The notes under the pieces: model-generated
The model's input: only the letters and a program-made list of their open reading frames with translations
Database searches by the model: none
Told to the model about the DNA's origin: nothing
Made by a program: the position numbers and the translations under genes
NCBI RefSeq assembly: GCF_023078275.1
Contig: NC_062971.1
Span: 10,168,001-10,232,000, forward strand
From: Leguminivora glycinivorella
Lineage: Eukaryota; Arthropoda; Insecta; Lepidoptera; Tortricidae
Length of the DNA: 64,000 nt
Reading direction: 5' to 3'
Shown: positions 9,190-20,245 of the stretch, piece after piece
Position numbering within the stretch: position 1 is the first letter of the stretch
Layout of the letters: each line of letters starts with the position of its first letter

Positions 9190-9839
9190 CTTGATCCTGC
9201 ACTGTGTATTGGTGTCAGCGTAAATACGAGTACAGGGCAATGATAGATTTTATTTTTAGAGTTAGAAGTTGCTATTTCGGTACCTATGGGTTATCATCCT
9301 TACATATATTATCAAGGCATGGATACATAGTTATATGTGAATATCTATAATGCAAAAGATACAGATTAGATTTCTGATAAAAAGGTCGTTGACCTATTCT
9401 ATATTCTGTGTATTCTGTTATGAAATATTCGGCAGTAAGTAAATGAGAAACTAACGTAAAAAGCGTTGTATTTATGGAGGCAGTAATTTACGAATCTTGT
9501 TTATATTTACATCTGAATGGTGTAAGAATAACCTACCCATTACCAATTACAATTGATGCCAGGGTTTCCTGTTACTTTTACGTTTTCATGCCTTGTCGAT
9601 TACATGAGAAAATAATTATTTGCGGTAGGTCAGTGCCACAACTCAGTGCTCGGGTTAAATCCAGTTAAATAATAAAGCCTCCAAACCAACACGGTATTTA
9701 CATAATAGCCGAAACACTAACCTTTTTTGATTTTCCTTATTCTCTTCTCACACATGTTGTCAAAATATAGTCCACTCACAAAACAAAACACTGGCAGTTT
9801 ACAAACTTGTGTTGACAATAAAAGAATTGGTAAAACAAT
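9190..9839. other. Unassigned sequence
   Basis: Nothing recognised; the small open frame at 9474-9668 is unsupported. Confidence 0.3.
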
Positions 9840-9980
9840 TGAGCGCGTGTAGTTCGTTCGAGATACGGACGTGGAATGAGCGGTGTGAAATCGGTAGGCA
9901 AGCCAGCGGAGCGCGTTCGTAGCGCGTACTCGGAGCCGTAGCGGCCCCAGCGCCAGAGCGAGAAGGAACGTTGGGTATGC
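9840..9980 (+). promoter_or_regulatory. GC-rich patch, possible transcription start and noncoding first exon
   Basis: A 130-bp patch rich in CG dinucleotides sits in AT-rich surroundings, begins near an initiator-like GTAGTTCGTTCGAG, and ends with a possible donor (CGTTGG|GTATGC). It is not seen elsewhere in the window. A host promoter is possible; the evidence is composition only. Confidence 0.25.
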
Positions 9981-10028
9981 TTAATTGCTTAATGACTTTT
10001 CAGTTTTTCCTTACGAAGAAAATTTTTC

Positions 10029-10168
10029 TGGGGGGTTACCATGAAGTGCTAAAGCCGTTCAGTTTAGGTTGAGAGAGTTGAAAGGGACGAAGCTATAGCA
10101 GTTCCATAGCTCCGTCCCTCTCTCAACCTAAACTGAACGGCTTTAGCACTTCATGGTAGCCCCTCTGG
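10029..10168. mobile_element. Palindromic MITE with arms of about 60 bp
   Basis: The left arm (GGGGTTACCATGAAGTGC, AAAGCCGTTCAGTTTAGG) is mirrored by the right arm (CCTAAACTGAACGGCTTT, GCACTTCATGGTAGCCCC). The arms differ by a 6-nt insertion near the centre. Non-coding. Confidence 0.75.
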
Positions 10169-10917
10169 TCGTTAGACTTATATGTCTAAAATATGTTTTA
10201 AAATGTAAAAGAAATTATATGCGACATATGAAAGTGCAAAATGTTCGTGTATTAATTTATACATGTGGTGGTGGTTACCTATAATTGGATAAGCATCAGT
10301 TTAGACTTTAGTAACTAGATTTAAGAGCATGTAAGATGTATTATCTGTTGGTAATCCTAAATAAATAAAATAAAAAAATACATGTGATTTAAATGTATTT
10401 AAAAATTAACAAAAATGTCTTCTCTTATGTCTTCTGTTTATTAGATACCCAAAACTCGTAAATAAACAAATAATTGATGATTAATTTAGTTAGAGATTTT
10501 GGGCAGTTGAATGTATTTAACCGATGCTCTATCTCCTATAACGTTACAATACTGCACATTGTATACTGACATGAAAATATTATTTGAATGATGTTATTTT
10601 GTTACCGTGAGCTTCACTCTCACCAATAAATGTATGAAAAAAAATAAGGGGTAGGGTGTCGCTTATTTCAGGATTTCAGAAATTAATAACTGCTACTACG
10701 AATAGAGAACCTGGCATTTTTTGATGTGTTAAATTACTTAATGAAAATCATGGATAATATTGATTTATTTTTTTAAATGACTAAATAAAAATACAAAATA
10801 TCCTAATAAATAAGAAATTATTGACATAATTTAGTTGTAGTACTTATACTGATTGTGTATAATTGTATAAGAATTAGGTAACATGAAGAAGAAGAAGCTG
10901 ACAAAATGAAGGCAGCA
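10169..10917. other. Unassigned; possible LINE 3' tail at about 10190-10372
   Basis: 10350-10372 is an AATAAATAAAATAAAAA tail of the type that ends retroposons, but no coding remnant precedes it. The rest is AT-rich without features. Confidence 0.25.
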
Positions 10918-11268
10918 TCAGCCATCATCATCATCCTCCTTGCGTTATCCCGGCAATTTCCACGGCATGGGATCCTGGGTTCCGCTTTGACAACTAATCC
11001 TAAGATTCGCTAGATTCAAGAGGCACTAGTTTTACGAAATCGACTGCCCTCTGACCTTCCAACCTGACGGGTAACTAGGCCTTATTGGGATTATTCCGGT
11101 TTCCTCACGATGTTTTCCTTCACCGAAAAGCGACTGGCAACTATCAAATGACATTTAGTACATAAGTTTCGAAAAACTCATTTGTACGAACCGGGGATCG
11201 AAACCGCGACTTCCAGATTGGAAGTCGCACGCTCTTATTGCTAGGCCACCAGCGCTTCAAGGCAGCAT
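10918..11268 (-). mobile_element. tRNA-derived SINE
   Basis: Read on the minus strand: tRNA-like head with box A (TGGCCTAGCAATAAGAG) and box B (GGTTTCGATCCC), then a body with CAGTCGCTTTTCGGTGAAGG and ACATCGTGAGGAAACC that I recognise as a common lepidopteran SINE body, ending in a (GAT)n-like tail at 10918-10935. A fragment of a related body (CCAGTCGCTTTTCAGTGAAG) is at about 57435. Confidence 0.7.
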
Positions 11269-11705
11269 CAGCCATGTACCTAGAGAATAGAGCTATTGGA
11301 AATTTGGAACCTAAACTCCGTTATTACAATGCGAATGATGAGTCTGTAACTTTCAGTACCTAGTACTATCTAGAGTACGTATTAAAACATAAGCCATAGT
11401 TTAATGCCAGGACGAGTTGAATATAATTTCCCCATTAATGGGGTTGTCCCAGTTTTCCCAGACGTGGCAACACCGCACGAGTCCAAGCCGCGTGCAGGCA
11501 CGTGTCGTCTGCACATTGTTCAAGGTATAGCCCGTTATCTGGCGCTGTTTACTCGCAAATGATAAACACTGCTATTGAAGTTGAACACTTTTGAGAACAA
11601 GTGGGACCGAGATCTAAAAGATCTGTTTATGTAATGAAAATACCCACATTCCTTATTCTTAAAGTGGCTGGCACAGAAAGCAAGGGGAAACTACTGCACT
11701 GTGAC
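11269..11705. other. Unassigned sequence
   Basis: Nothing recognised; a moderately GC-rich patch at about 11440-11520. Confidence 0.3.
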
Positions 11706-12137
11706 TATAGTTATTTGTTATACAAGGGGGCAAAGTTGTATTTTAACGCCGAGTGTGGAATTGAAAAACGAGCAAGTGAAAGGATTCTATAGTTGAACCA
11801 CGAGCGAAGCGAGTGGTTCGAGAATAGAATCCTGAACTTGCGAGTTTTTTAACACACGAGAAGTAAAATACCTTTGCACCCGCGTGTAACACAAAACTTT
11901 TCGCCTCACTATAGCGAGGAAACTACAACGCAAAAAATGCGTTTATCACTGCTTCCAGTAGTTCCACAGGTGGTAAATCATCTTTATTACTAGATTCACC
12001 TACTTTTATCAATTTTAAAGCAGTTAATTTGACTTTATTCAAGGTCAAATTACTTTACCCACTAGTGGATAAAATGCGTTTTTACCCGCTGGTATTAAAG
12101 GACAAAACACGTGTTTCCGAGGTAGTGAGGGGAAAAG
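11706..12137 (-). repeat. 435-bp dispersed repeat, copy 2 (inverted)
   Basis: Inverse of 8754-9189, with the same block order and a few substitutions. The open frame at 12029-12334 starts in this repeat and is not a gene. Confidence 0.7.
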
Positions 12138-12336
12138 TATATTTTTTCCCAAGAAAACTAACATCTAAAACTCCCAATCATAAACGGAGAGACATCACTG
12201 TTGGTCACGATCCTCAGCCACGAGGGAGCAATGGAATCCTAAAAAATTTTTTACCAACTTTGTTTCTACAAAAATGTTGTATTGTCAATTTAATTGAGAT
12301 GTATGTAAATCAGGTAGCTTCAGTATGTGTGTAGTT

Positions 12337-12500
12337 CAGGCGCCGTAGCCGAATGGCATTTCTCCGACGCGAAACGAAAACGAAACGCCGCGAAAGGTAG
12401 TCTGGCTCTGTCGTGCCAATACGCAAGAGCGATAGAGATAAATATCTACGAGCGTTTCGTTTTGTGAGCGTTTCTTGAGCGTTTGTGCATTCCGCTACGC
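12337..12500. mobile_element. MITE of the GTAGCCGAATGGCA family
   Basis: CCGTAGCCGAATGGCATT at the left and TGCATTCCGCTACGCACG at the right; interior AAACGAAAACGAAACGCCGC and GTCTGGCTCTGTCG. Orientation is opposite to 17337-17474. Confidence 0.65.
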
Positions 12501-12709
12501 ACGCAGGAAATAAGAGTAGACGACGGCATGAGACAAGGAAATAAAGCTGTATTTATTCACATTTATAATTATCCTTAACTATGAGTCATACTTAGTCAGT
12601 AATATAAGTATTTAATTCATTGAACACTAGGACGATTTACAAGATGACATACTTATACCTAAGTACGTCATTCTAAACTCATATTAGTATCGTAAAACAC
12701 GTAAGACAC

Positions 12710-12880
12710 CTGCACTACATATCGTCACTACTTTTAAAAAAACTTGTATCTTCGTCTGTCAATGAAAAGAAAATTGTAGTAAATATGTATGGAATGCATA
12801 TAGACTTACTGCGTTTTAACTTTGAGAAACAGCGCGAGATACGAGATTTTTTAAAAGTAGTAACGATATGTATAACGTAT
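12710..12880. mobile_element. Small inverted-repeat element
   Basis: ACATATCGTCACTACTTTT (about 12717) and its inverse AAAAGTAGTAACGATATGT (about 12853) bound a stretch including TATGTATGGAATGCATATAG. The open frames at 12715-12967 on both strands are a by-product. Confidence 0.5.
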
Positions 12881-13023
12881 AGGTATACTTCACTTTCCTT
12901 TTCTAACTTTTTACTCTTACAACGGAGGAAGTTGATCATGTGTTTTAATAATGAGCGAAATGCGTAGGTATTTATCTAAATAATTTTTTACGAAATTTGC
13001 ACCTATTCAGCATAAAGAACCTG

Positions 13024-13401
13024 AATTAAAACCGAAATAAATTACATATATGAAAGAAAAAGTGACCAAGTCCTCTGGTGCCTGAGGCTGGAATCGAACC
13101 AGCGTACTCTCCAATCGCGGGAGATGCCTCTTTATCCGCTCGGCCACCCAGGTCACAGCTGTCGAGGTCGAAATTATCTCTCATATGAGTAATCTATACA
13201 AGGACTCGTAGCGCCCTCTGTCCATCCCTAGGGCAGAACGGTATGGTTCTTGCCCCCCGTGTGAACCAAACTCAGGTTGGTTTCAACACAGCTCGATTGG
13301 CGAGCCGCGATTGGAGAGTACGCTGGTTCGATTCCAGCCTCAGGCACCAGAGGACTTGGTCACTTTTTCTTTCATATATGTAATTTATTTCGGTTTTAAT
13401 T
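13024..13401. mobile_element. Inverted-repeat element with perfect 97-bp arms and an embedded tRNA-like sequence
   Basis: Positions 13024-13120 and 13305-13401 are exact inverted copies by eye (97 bp, no mismatch seen). The arms contain CATATATGAAAGAAAAAGTG, GACCAAGTCCTCTGGTGCC and the anticodon-to-3' half of a tRNA-like sequence. The left arm continues into the tRNA's 5' half (to 13153); the right arm does not, so the element holds one whole and one half tRNA facing each other. The spacer carries GACTCGTAGCGCCCTCTG, resembling sequence beside the tRNA at 1110. Perfect arms imply recent origin or gene conversion. Confidence 0.8.
13079..13153 (-). pseudogene. tRNA-like sequence (anticodon position CGA) partly inside the 97-bp arm
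   Basis: Fold: acceptor ACCTGGG/CTCAGGC (6 of 7), D-stem GCC/GGC, anticodon stem TCTCC/GGAGA with loop CGCGATT, short variable GTAC, T-stem GCTGG/CCAGC with loop TTCGATT. Box A TGGCCGAGCGG and box B GGTTCGATTCC are good. CGA would read the Ser codon UCG, but the long serine variable arm and U33 are missing, so it is a tRNA-like pseudogene. It shares G33 with the sequence at 4416-4486. Confidence 0.6.
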
Positions 13402-13407
13402 TATATA

Positions 13408-13480
13408 CATAGTAGTGTGACTACTTTAAGACAGCACAAGTTGAAATATTTTCAATAGATTATAATTTAACTTGTGTTCA
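13408..13480. repeat. Hairpin repeat AGTAGTGTGACTACT (copy 2)
   Basis: Same two-hairpin structure as 4758-4826 (second stem ACAAGTT ... AACTTGT), immediately downstream of the palindromic element. Confidence 0.5.
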
Positions 13481-14127
13481 TTAGAAAAGAACCTGAAACC
13501 TTAAAGGACTAATCAATCGACGCTATTAATGTGTCTTCGAAGCAATTTAATTTGAACATAATGTAGTGAACCCACTGGCGCTAAATTTGAGTTATCTGCA
13601 CTCAAGTGTTCAAGTGATTTTTACTGAATAGGGCTAGACTTAAAGGAGAAGAGGACCCGGACTTGTATGATATTATTATTTTTTACTTTTACCTAATGAG
13701 CGTTAAAGCTCATAAGGTACAAAAAAGCCGCACATTATCAGTTAAAATTATATCTATAAAATTGGCTCATTTTTATCCCCGAGCTTTATGCAAAAATATT
13801 AATACTGAACTGAAAATTAATACCGTAACGCCACCAGTAGAATGGATTCAATCTACTAGGCACCCCTAATAATACTCAATAATATTCCATCCAGATGGGT
13901 GGCACAAATTCTACATTTTGGTAAACGTGGGCCCAAATCACGTTGTGCTCATCGGCTAAGTAACGTGATTCATAATTGGGTGTATTTCAACGATCGATTT
14001 TTTTAGTTTTGTAATTTTTGTTGAAATTATGTACTGATGTTACATAACTAATTATTACCAATGTTATGTATCAATGACCTTTCATTATAATAAGTAGTTT
14101 TAGAGAAATTACGATTTCAATGACATG
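13481..14127. other. Unassigned sequence
   Basis: AT-rich; small open frame at 13663-13869 without recognisable features. Confidence 0.3.
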
Positions 14128-14804
14128 GTCGCCACCAAAATTGGTCTACCCACAAAAATAAAAAATAAAATCAAAAATAAAGCATTTTATTCATTTTTCT
14201 ATTATTTTCTACTTGAAATAATAAACTTTTAACATGTAATAAATACTTTTCAAATAGAAACAAAAACGTTACTGCCCTCAATTTGTTCACCACCAAAATT
14301 TATGCAATTTTGGTGGAAAAAGTATTACGACCCACCAAAATTAGATATTTTTGTGTGGGGCGGCCCATACAACCATTTCGGTCGCAAAATCTTCAAATCA
14401 GTAACTAACTGTCAAATGTGACATAACGCGTGGTAATGTCGTGCAAACAATGCGACCGTATTGATACAATAACAAAGTGTAGTCGGCGTGTGCACTTGTT
14501 ACGGTAACAAAATGTGTACGAATCTGTGGCTGTCAATGTCACTGTCAGAACGATTTTTAACGACACTTTATTAGTCGACGTATGCACACATAACGGTAAC
14601 AACATGTGGACGAATTTGTGGCTATCATTGTCACTGTCAGAACGGTTTCTGACAGTGACATTGACAGAATTTGTACACACATGTGTAGATCTGATTACCG
14701 AACTGCTCCTAAACCACTGTATCCGCAAATGACAATCTGAAATACGAAGGTTTCTCAAACTGTCTTGTGAAGTTGTAGACTGGTTGCTTTGAATCATTTA
14801 AATA

Positions 14805-14913
14805 TGAGCGAATTAAATAATAATAAACAACGACGACCATTTAAGCACTCTTCGACATTTTATAGAAATGTGGGGAAGTTAAGAAAAGTACAGAACGATA
14901 ATACAAATAGATA
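14805..14913 (+). CDS. Possible first exon of an unidentified element protein
   Basis: ATG at 14805 opens a 35-codon frame to TAA, rich in Asn, Lys and Arg (contains RRPFKHSSTFYRNVGKLRK), with the basic character of a DNA-binding N-terminus. A weak donor (AAA|GTACAG, about 14880) could join it to the acceptor-like TTATTTTTAG at about 15112. No family recognised. Confidence 0.25.
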
Positions 14914-15112
14914 AGCACTTTATAGTTACTTAATGTATTATAGATATATAATTTTTAATTCTTATTGATAAAAAAGATGTGTAGATAAAAGTAGGTATCA
15001 AATGAAATAGAGTATTTACTGTGATATTAATAGATGTCTTGTGAAGTGCATACTAGAGTAAATTCCTATACATAACTTAGTTAGTATTATTCTAACCTTT
15101 ATTATTTTTAGG

Positions 15113-15303
15113 CAGAAATGACACAGAAGTTCAGATCGCTGAAATTAATGTTGATAGTAATATTAATGAAAATCGACGTATATTATATTGTTATGAATGC
15201 TGGTTGTTACGACTTAGTGTTTGTGACGCAGTTTTCTTTATGTATTGGGTTCTTCTGTTGCGCAATAATAGTTTTTTTCAGTACAGATGCTACTTTTTTT
15301 TAA
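15113..15303 (+). other. Exon-like ORF sharing a block with 15622-15662
   Basis: After an acceptor-like TTATTATTTTTAG the sequence is open in two frames. A block of about 37 bp (ATCGCTGAAATTAATGTTG...) is repeated at 15622-15662, where one frame reads QIAEINVDSNIND. Which frame, if any, is coding cannot be decided. The 3' end runs into a dispersed repeat. Confidence 0.2.
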
Positions 15304-15500
15304 CGCAGTAGTGCGAGCAATGATTAATTTCTTGTCTGGTCGAAACTCTTAGCTTAGATTTAGGTACTGAAAATCGTCGTACGATACACGTGCGAAAAGG
15401 ACATTCGCAACTCGTGTCGATTTAAAACACTCCCTTCGTTCGTGTATTAATTTATCGCTACTCGTATCGATTTTCCTCTTTTCCGCACTTGTATCTACAA
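15277..15500 (+). repeat. Dispersed repeat, CGATACACGTGCGAAAAGGA type (copy 1)
   Basis: Collinear with 30308-30536: TTTTCAGTACAGATG, GTAGTGCGAGMA, GTCGTACGATACACGTGCG, TCGATTTAAAACACTCCC, TTAATTTATCGC, CCGCACTTGTAT. A shorter piece is at 22565-22635. Similar in style to the 435-bp family but distinct in sequence. Confidence 0.6.
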
Positions 15501-15604
15501 GTATTTTGTTTGGGTTACAAAAAAAAAACAAATCATTTACTCTACTACGTTTTATTTATGTCTCTTTAACATTACAAATTTGTGGACACTTATCTCTACA
15601 AAAA

Positions 15605-15768
15605 TCTTGACAAAAGAAGATCAGATCGCTGAAATTAATGTTGATAGTAATATTAATGACGACTACTTCAACAAGTGTCAATTGTGAAATGCCGCAAAAT
15701 ACTAGTTGCTCTATAGAAGACCATAATAATATGATCCCCGATCCTTTACAACCCAGCAGCTCGGTACG
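15605..15768 (+). CDS. Possible exon, unidentified
   Basis: A frame from about 15660 reads TTTSTSVNCEMPQNTSCSIE and continues through DHNNMIPDPLQPSSS to a possible donor (AGCTCG|GTACGC, about 15757). Polar and compositionally protein-like, but short and unrecognised. It may belong to the same element as 14805-14913. Confidence 0.25.
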
Positions 15769-16745
15769 CACGTTACAATTTTTTTTAATCTTCTTCAGTG
15801 AGGACAACTGAGTACGACGGCATATTTAATCGTTTATAAAGTTTGAGGATACCTGGAAAAAATGAATACAAGAAGCCATTTTGTAAATCCAATAAATATA
15901 CACTGCTTTCGGTCACGCGTGTACGCTACGACCATTTTGCGACCGTTTGGGGACCGTTTGGTGACCGTTTGTCGACTGTTTTTTACATAGAATATTACCC
16001 AGTCTTAATCCATATTTTAACAACTTTATTGGTTTTCTAGGCATTATTTTTATTATTTCAGTATAGTATATGCACCGAAGCACTAAAACTTCACCAGTCA
16101 ATATAGTTATGTACACAAACACCGAGTAGTCAATAATATTATTGCTGGTTAAACTGAGGTAAATTGATGGCGCGTTGATAAATTTAGACTTATTTTATGA
16201 AATCACTCGAGCAATTTAATTGGCCATGGTAATTAGCCCACATTATATTACAAATGCAAACAATATTTATCTTTAACAAATTCTTACGCCATTACATTTT
16301 AATGTCAAATGATTTTATTTCTTTTTTACTTTGACGTCTCTGACAGTCGCCATTTGAAAAGAATGAAATGAACGAATGATTTTGGGAAAGTAGTCGCCAA
16401 ACGGTAACAATGTGTGCACGCGTAGTGCACACTTCTGTCACTTCTGTGACCATTTGTGCCTGTTACCAATCGTCCCCATTTGGGTCGCCTCGACTAAACG
16501 TCGACCGTACTGCGACTAAGCATTGAGACCCGAAGACCTGTGTGTACACAAAATAGGACGATTTGCGTAGGAACGACGACCGATTATGGTTATATGGGGG
16601 ACCAATCCAGCAAGGTATGACACTTGTGTCATGTCTAAATGCAGGAACGGTCATGAATGGTCATGTTACGACACATTTGTTCGTTTTGCTGCGTCTCGTT
16701 TAACCATAAAAATGATTTCAATACTTACCACCAAAATTGGTTCTT

Positions 16746-17336
16746 TCCCCCGGACAACTTTTGGTGCTCAGTTATAAGTGTCAAATTGTATGATAATATT
16801 GACTTATGTCATCTTAAAATATACTTAATGTAATAAAGAATGAAGTTATGGCAAGTTTTCTTTATAGCTGCGGATTTACTGGATTTACCATAGCAATAAT
16901 CCGCTAAAAACAGGCTCTGGACGCTACACTAAAATTAGAATTTCGATGGAAAATTATTTTTAAATAAATATACATAACACTTGTAACAATTTGCAATGTT
17001 GCCGAAGGTAGTATTTTAGGATTGGTTTTCATAAAAAAAATAAAAACCCGGAAACAATTAGCCCACACAATGATTATCAGCTCCGCCTCCGCCACAAAAA
17101 AATCACGCTGAGAAATTCACCCAATTAGATTATAAATAAATCTTCTGTTACATCATTACAGTTATACAACGAGGAGCTAATAAAAATTAATGACCCCGCA
17201 ACACGTGAAGTTTGAGGAACTTGAAGCCTCACGTGGATATGTACGTAAAGAGATGACTGTGTATACCTAGTCAGGATAAGCATTCATTTTGTATTCAGAG
17301 CATTTTTGAGCGAGGTTTAATCCATATTCAAAACGC
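16746..17336. other. Unassigned sequence
   Basis: No supported gene; the minus-strand frame at 16904-17095 is unsupported. Confidence 0.3.
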
Positions 17337-17474
17337 AGCTCACGAAACGAAACGCTCGTAGATATCTATCTCAATCGCTCTTGCGTATTGGCGTGACGGA
17401 GCCAGACTACCTTTCGCGGCGTTTCGTTTCGTTTTCGTTTCGCGTCGGAGAAATGTCATTCGGTTACGGGGCCT
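17337..17474. mobile_element. MITE of the GTAGCCGAATGGCA family
   Basis: GCTCACGAAACGAAACGCTC, TTGCGTATTGGCGTGACGG and a right end ATGTCATTCGGTTACGGGGC; the left terminal repeat is lost. Right after it comes a scrap of the 435-bp family (AGGACAAAACACGTGT, 17480). Confidence 0.65.
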
Positions 17475-17489
17475 GGAAGGACAAAACAC

Positions 17490-19180
17490 GTGTCTCCAAT
17501 CTACTTTTTTTTTAAGTAAAAAAAATAAGTATAGGTACTTTCAATGAAAATTATAGCAAAAATGATTGAGTCCAGACGTTTTTGAAACATTCCAAAAGTT
17601 ACTATTAACCCCCGTTTAGCCTATTACTACAGACTCTACAGAGTGGTAACTACCGGAACCCTAAACTGGCCGTTTTTAAGGTTTTTTTAAATAAAATCAT
17701 ATCAACGCCGTTTTGTTAACCTGTCAACAAGATACGGTGAAGTTAGGACGACGTTTGATATCAGTGTCATTAATTACTCTAAAAACACAAGTGTTTTGGA
17801 TTTGGATGGACGGTGAATCGTGCTCCAGACGTTTTCTTTACGGTCGTCTTTTTAACGATATTATTTATGCCATGATAGCCTGATGCAACGGGTGCATTTT
17901 GATACTCTTTTGCATTCTGCTGTTTAATGTACGTATAAGTTTGAATGAATATTGTGCAGTGAACTGAATAGCTTGCGCAACGGGTGCAGTAGCAGCAGTT
18001 AAGAAGTATTTATTATTTTTACCGTTATCCTTTTTACTGTTGCAGCTTTAACCTCGCTCGACGGTTTACTGTGACTAATTACATTTTTTTATGTATATTT
18101 AATTCGCTGGACGTTGTGAGATGAAGCCATTAAATACGAATGAATGCCACGTGTTTTAAAGGAAATAATAATAGTATTTTATACAATCGTGATTTATACA
18201 ATCGTGATATAAATACAGAAAAAGCATTTTTATATTAAAGGAAAAAATGGAAAAATTTACGCTTCCGATTTAGTCGAGTATCTTGTTTAGGCCACGAAGC
18301 TTGCTGAGTGGCCTAATAGTACGGTACGAGAGTGAAAAGCTTAATTATATCACTATTGTATACAATACTTTTTCTATGTGTCATCATTTTCATCATCAAT
18401 GGATGAAAAATATCATCATTCAAGTTAAAATTTATCGCCGTTGTATCAACATCGAATTACCTAGCAACCAATTGTTTGTAATAACCGTCTCTGATTGGTC
18501 GATACGATAACGCGATAGATAAAAAAAAAATGTGTTTCAGATGCAGAAAAATAGCAAATTAGTATAGAAATTGTATGAAGTTCTATTTTTTATTTTTTTT
18601 TCAGTTAACTAAAGTGAAGTGTAATGAAATATTATAGTTGACTAAGTGTCAAAGACTATCCAACACTGAAAAGTCGGCACATATAGTTTAGTCTGCGGTG
18701 TCCTAACTGACATATTAAAGTCGACGAGTAGAAAAATTATATTTCGATTAAAATAGGAGATCGATATGTACGAGTAAGTAGTAAGAATGGAGGAAAGATA
18801 ATCAAGACGAAACATGAACAAACATTTAATTAAGCTAACGCAAAGAAAACTTGGAGTTCACTCAAATCAAGGATCGAGTACCAGCAGCCTAGTATCAAAC
18901 TGTTGTAGTAAAGGTCATAAGAGCACTTGAAGCATGAGGAAACTTCTGTGCTGGTAAGTAACATAGAGTCACGTAAGTCACATTCAGGCGCCATTCAATT
19001 CCAGGACCGGCCAAGAGTAGGTATAACCGTTGATGCTCCGAGTGCGACAGATCCAGTTTTGTGTTTCGTATAGATCATCATCATCCACGATTGTGTCGCC
19101 AGACAGAATAAATAAAATGAAAACATTATGCAGTGAGTGGATTTAACAAGGTTCCCTCTATGTGGTATAACTTTACTCGT
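17490..19180. other. Unassigned sequence
   Basis: No supported gene. The open frame at 18283-18510 shows nothing recognisable. Confidence 0.3.
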
Positions 19181-19447
19181 ATTTGTCGAAACGCTTTAGT
19201 CATAACAGATTTGGCATAATCGATTTTTGCCGAATGTTAATGTAGCATAAACATTGTTTGGTATAATTCACGATATTTCGAATATTATTTTGTCCGAAAA
19301 TATATTGGCCTACTATTATTGAGGCCGAGTGTCATTAGGAAGAAATTGGATGAGCATAAATGTTTTAGGCATACATCCCATTATCCGAAACTTATTTCGC
19401 ATACATTTTTCGTTTATCAGAAATGCGCTTTTAGGGAAAAATGGTTA

Positions 19448-19860
19448 CACTAGGTTAGAATTGCGAACTCTACAGATACTCACTGCTCCAGAAAAGTGGG
19501 TTAGGTTAGGTTAGAGCTGCGACTATTACAGAAAACCACCGCTAGGGAAAAGTGGGTTAAATTATGTTAGAACTGCGACTGTTTTTTTTTTTTTTTAGTA
19601 TGAATAGGTAGACGTTTGACCACGATCACATCTGATGGTAAGTGATGATGCGGTCTACGGTCTACCTCAACAAACACGCACCGCTAGGGAAAAATGGGTT
19701 AGGTTAGAACTGCGACCTCAACAGAAAATCACCACTAGGGAAAAGTGGGTTAGGTTAGGTTAGAACTGCGACCACAATAGAAAATTACCGCTAGGAAAAA
19801 GTGGGTTAGGTTAGGTTACAACTGTGACCACAACAAAAACGCACTGCTAGGTAAAAGTGA
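19448..19860 (+). repeat. Minisatellite containing (TTAGGT)2-3
   Basis: About six degenerate units, each with GGGTTAGGTTAGGTTAGAACTG or a shortened form. TTAGG is the insect telomere unit, but here it occurs as two or three copies inside a longer unit, so it is not a telomere. Confidence 0.6.
19581..19668 (-). mobile_element. LINE 3' UTR fragment
   Basis: Poly-T followed by TAGGTAGACGTTTGACCACG and GATGGTAAGTGATGATGCGG: the inverse of the jockey-like 3' UTR at 3816-3914. Only the extreme 3' end is present. Confidence 0.65.
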
Positions 19861-20245
19861 AACAAAAATAAAACAATAATAAATTTATTTTTTAATTAGA
19901 TCGTTATTGCTCCAATAATGTTGTAATACTGGTAGTAACCATTTTTTTAATTATATATACAAAAGAATGTATAATGGTAAGATTCGACCTATACTGATGT
20001 TATGCCAGAATAAATTCGGCAAAACATTAAATCGGAACACTAAGTTTATGCACATAAAATTTATGCGTAAATATGATTCGGAGCACCAAATTTATGTACA
20101 AAGAATATTCGGACAAATCACAATCTGCCTAAACAGATTATGCTTAACTTGACTATGCCATACCAGTTTATGCACAAAGCCAATTATGACTAAATCGATT
20201 ATGCACAATAGAATTATTCATAAAAAAATTATGCCATAACAGGGT

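Larger units (their letters stand above)
14128..16745. mobile_element. Candidate unclassified DNA transposon with repeated end motifs
   Basis: The palindromic CCACCAAAATTGGT occurs near both limits (14135, 16730), and CCACCAAAATT recurs at 14290 and 14332. Just inside both ends lie shared motifs: ACGGTAACAA-ATGTG (14501, 14592; GGTAACAATGTGTGCACG at 16401), paired GTCACTGTCAGAACG units (14540-14660), and GACCGT/GTCGAC runs (15935-15980, 16500-16515). Exon-like ORFs lie between. The layout suggests subterminal transposase-binding sites; class and exact ends are unproven. The 15277-15500 repeat is inserted inside. Confidence 0.35.
19180..20245. repeat. Fold-back locus: TTAGGT minisatellite between AT-rich degenerate arms
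   Basis: The left arm (19180-19440) and right arm (19870-20240) are built of degenerate units such as GGCATAATCGATTTTTGCC and GACTAAATCGATTATGCAC, largely inverted relative to each other. The core (19448-19860) repeats a unit of about 75 bp with CCGCTAGGGAAAAGTGGG, TTAGGTTAGGTTAGAACTG and CGACC. A LINE tail is inserted in the core (19581-19668). A second locus with this design is at 33840-35010. Confidence 0.5.

Noticed and set aside
14405..14797. 130-residue minus-strand ORF and an overlapping plus-strand ORF
   Set aside because: They cross tandem GTCACTGTCAGAACG units and inverted motifs at the end of a candidate transposon; composition is not protein-like.
19448..19860. Interstitial telomere
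   Set aside because: TTAGG occurs only two or three times per 75-bp unit, so it is a minisatellite and not a telomeric tract.
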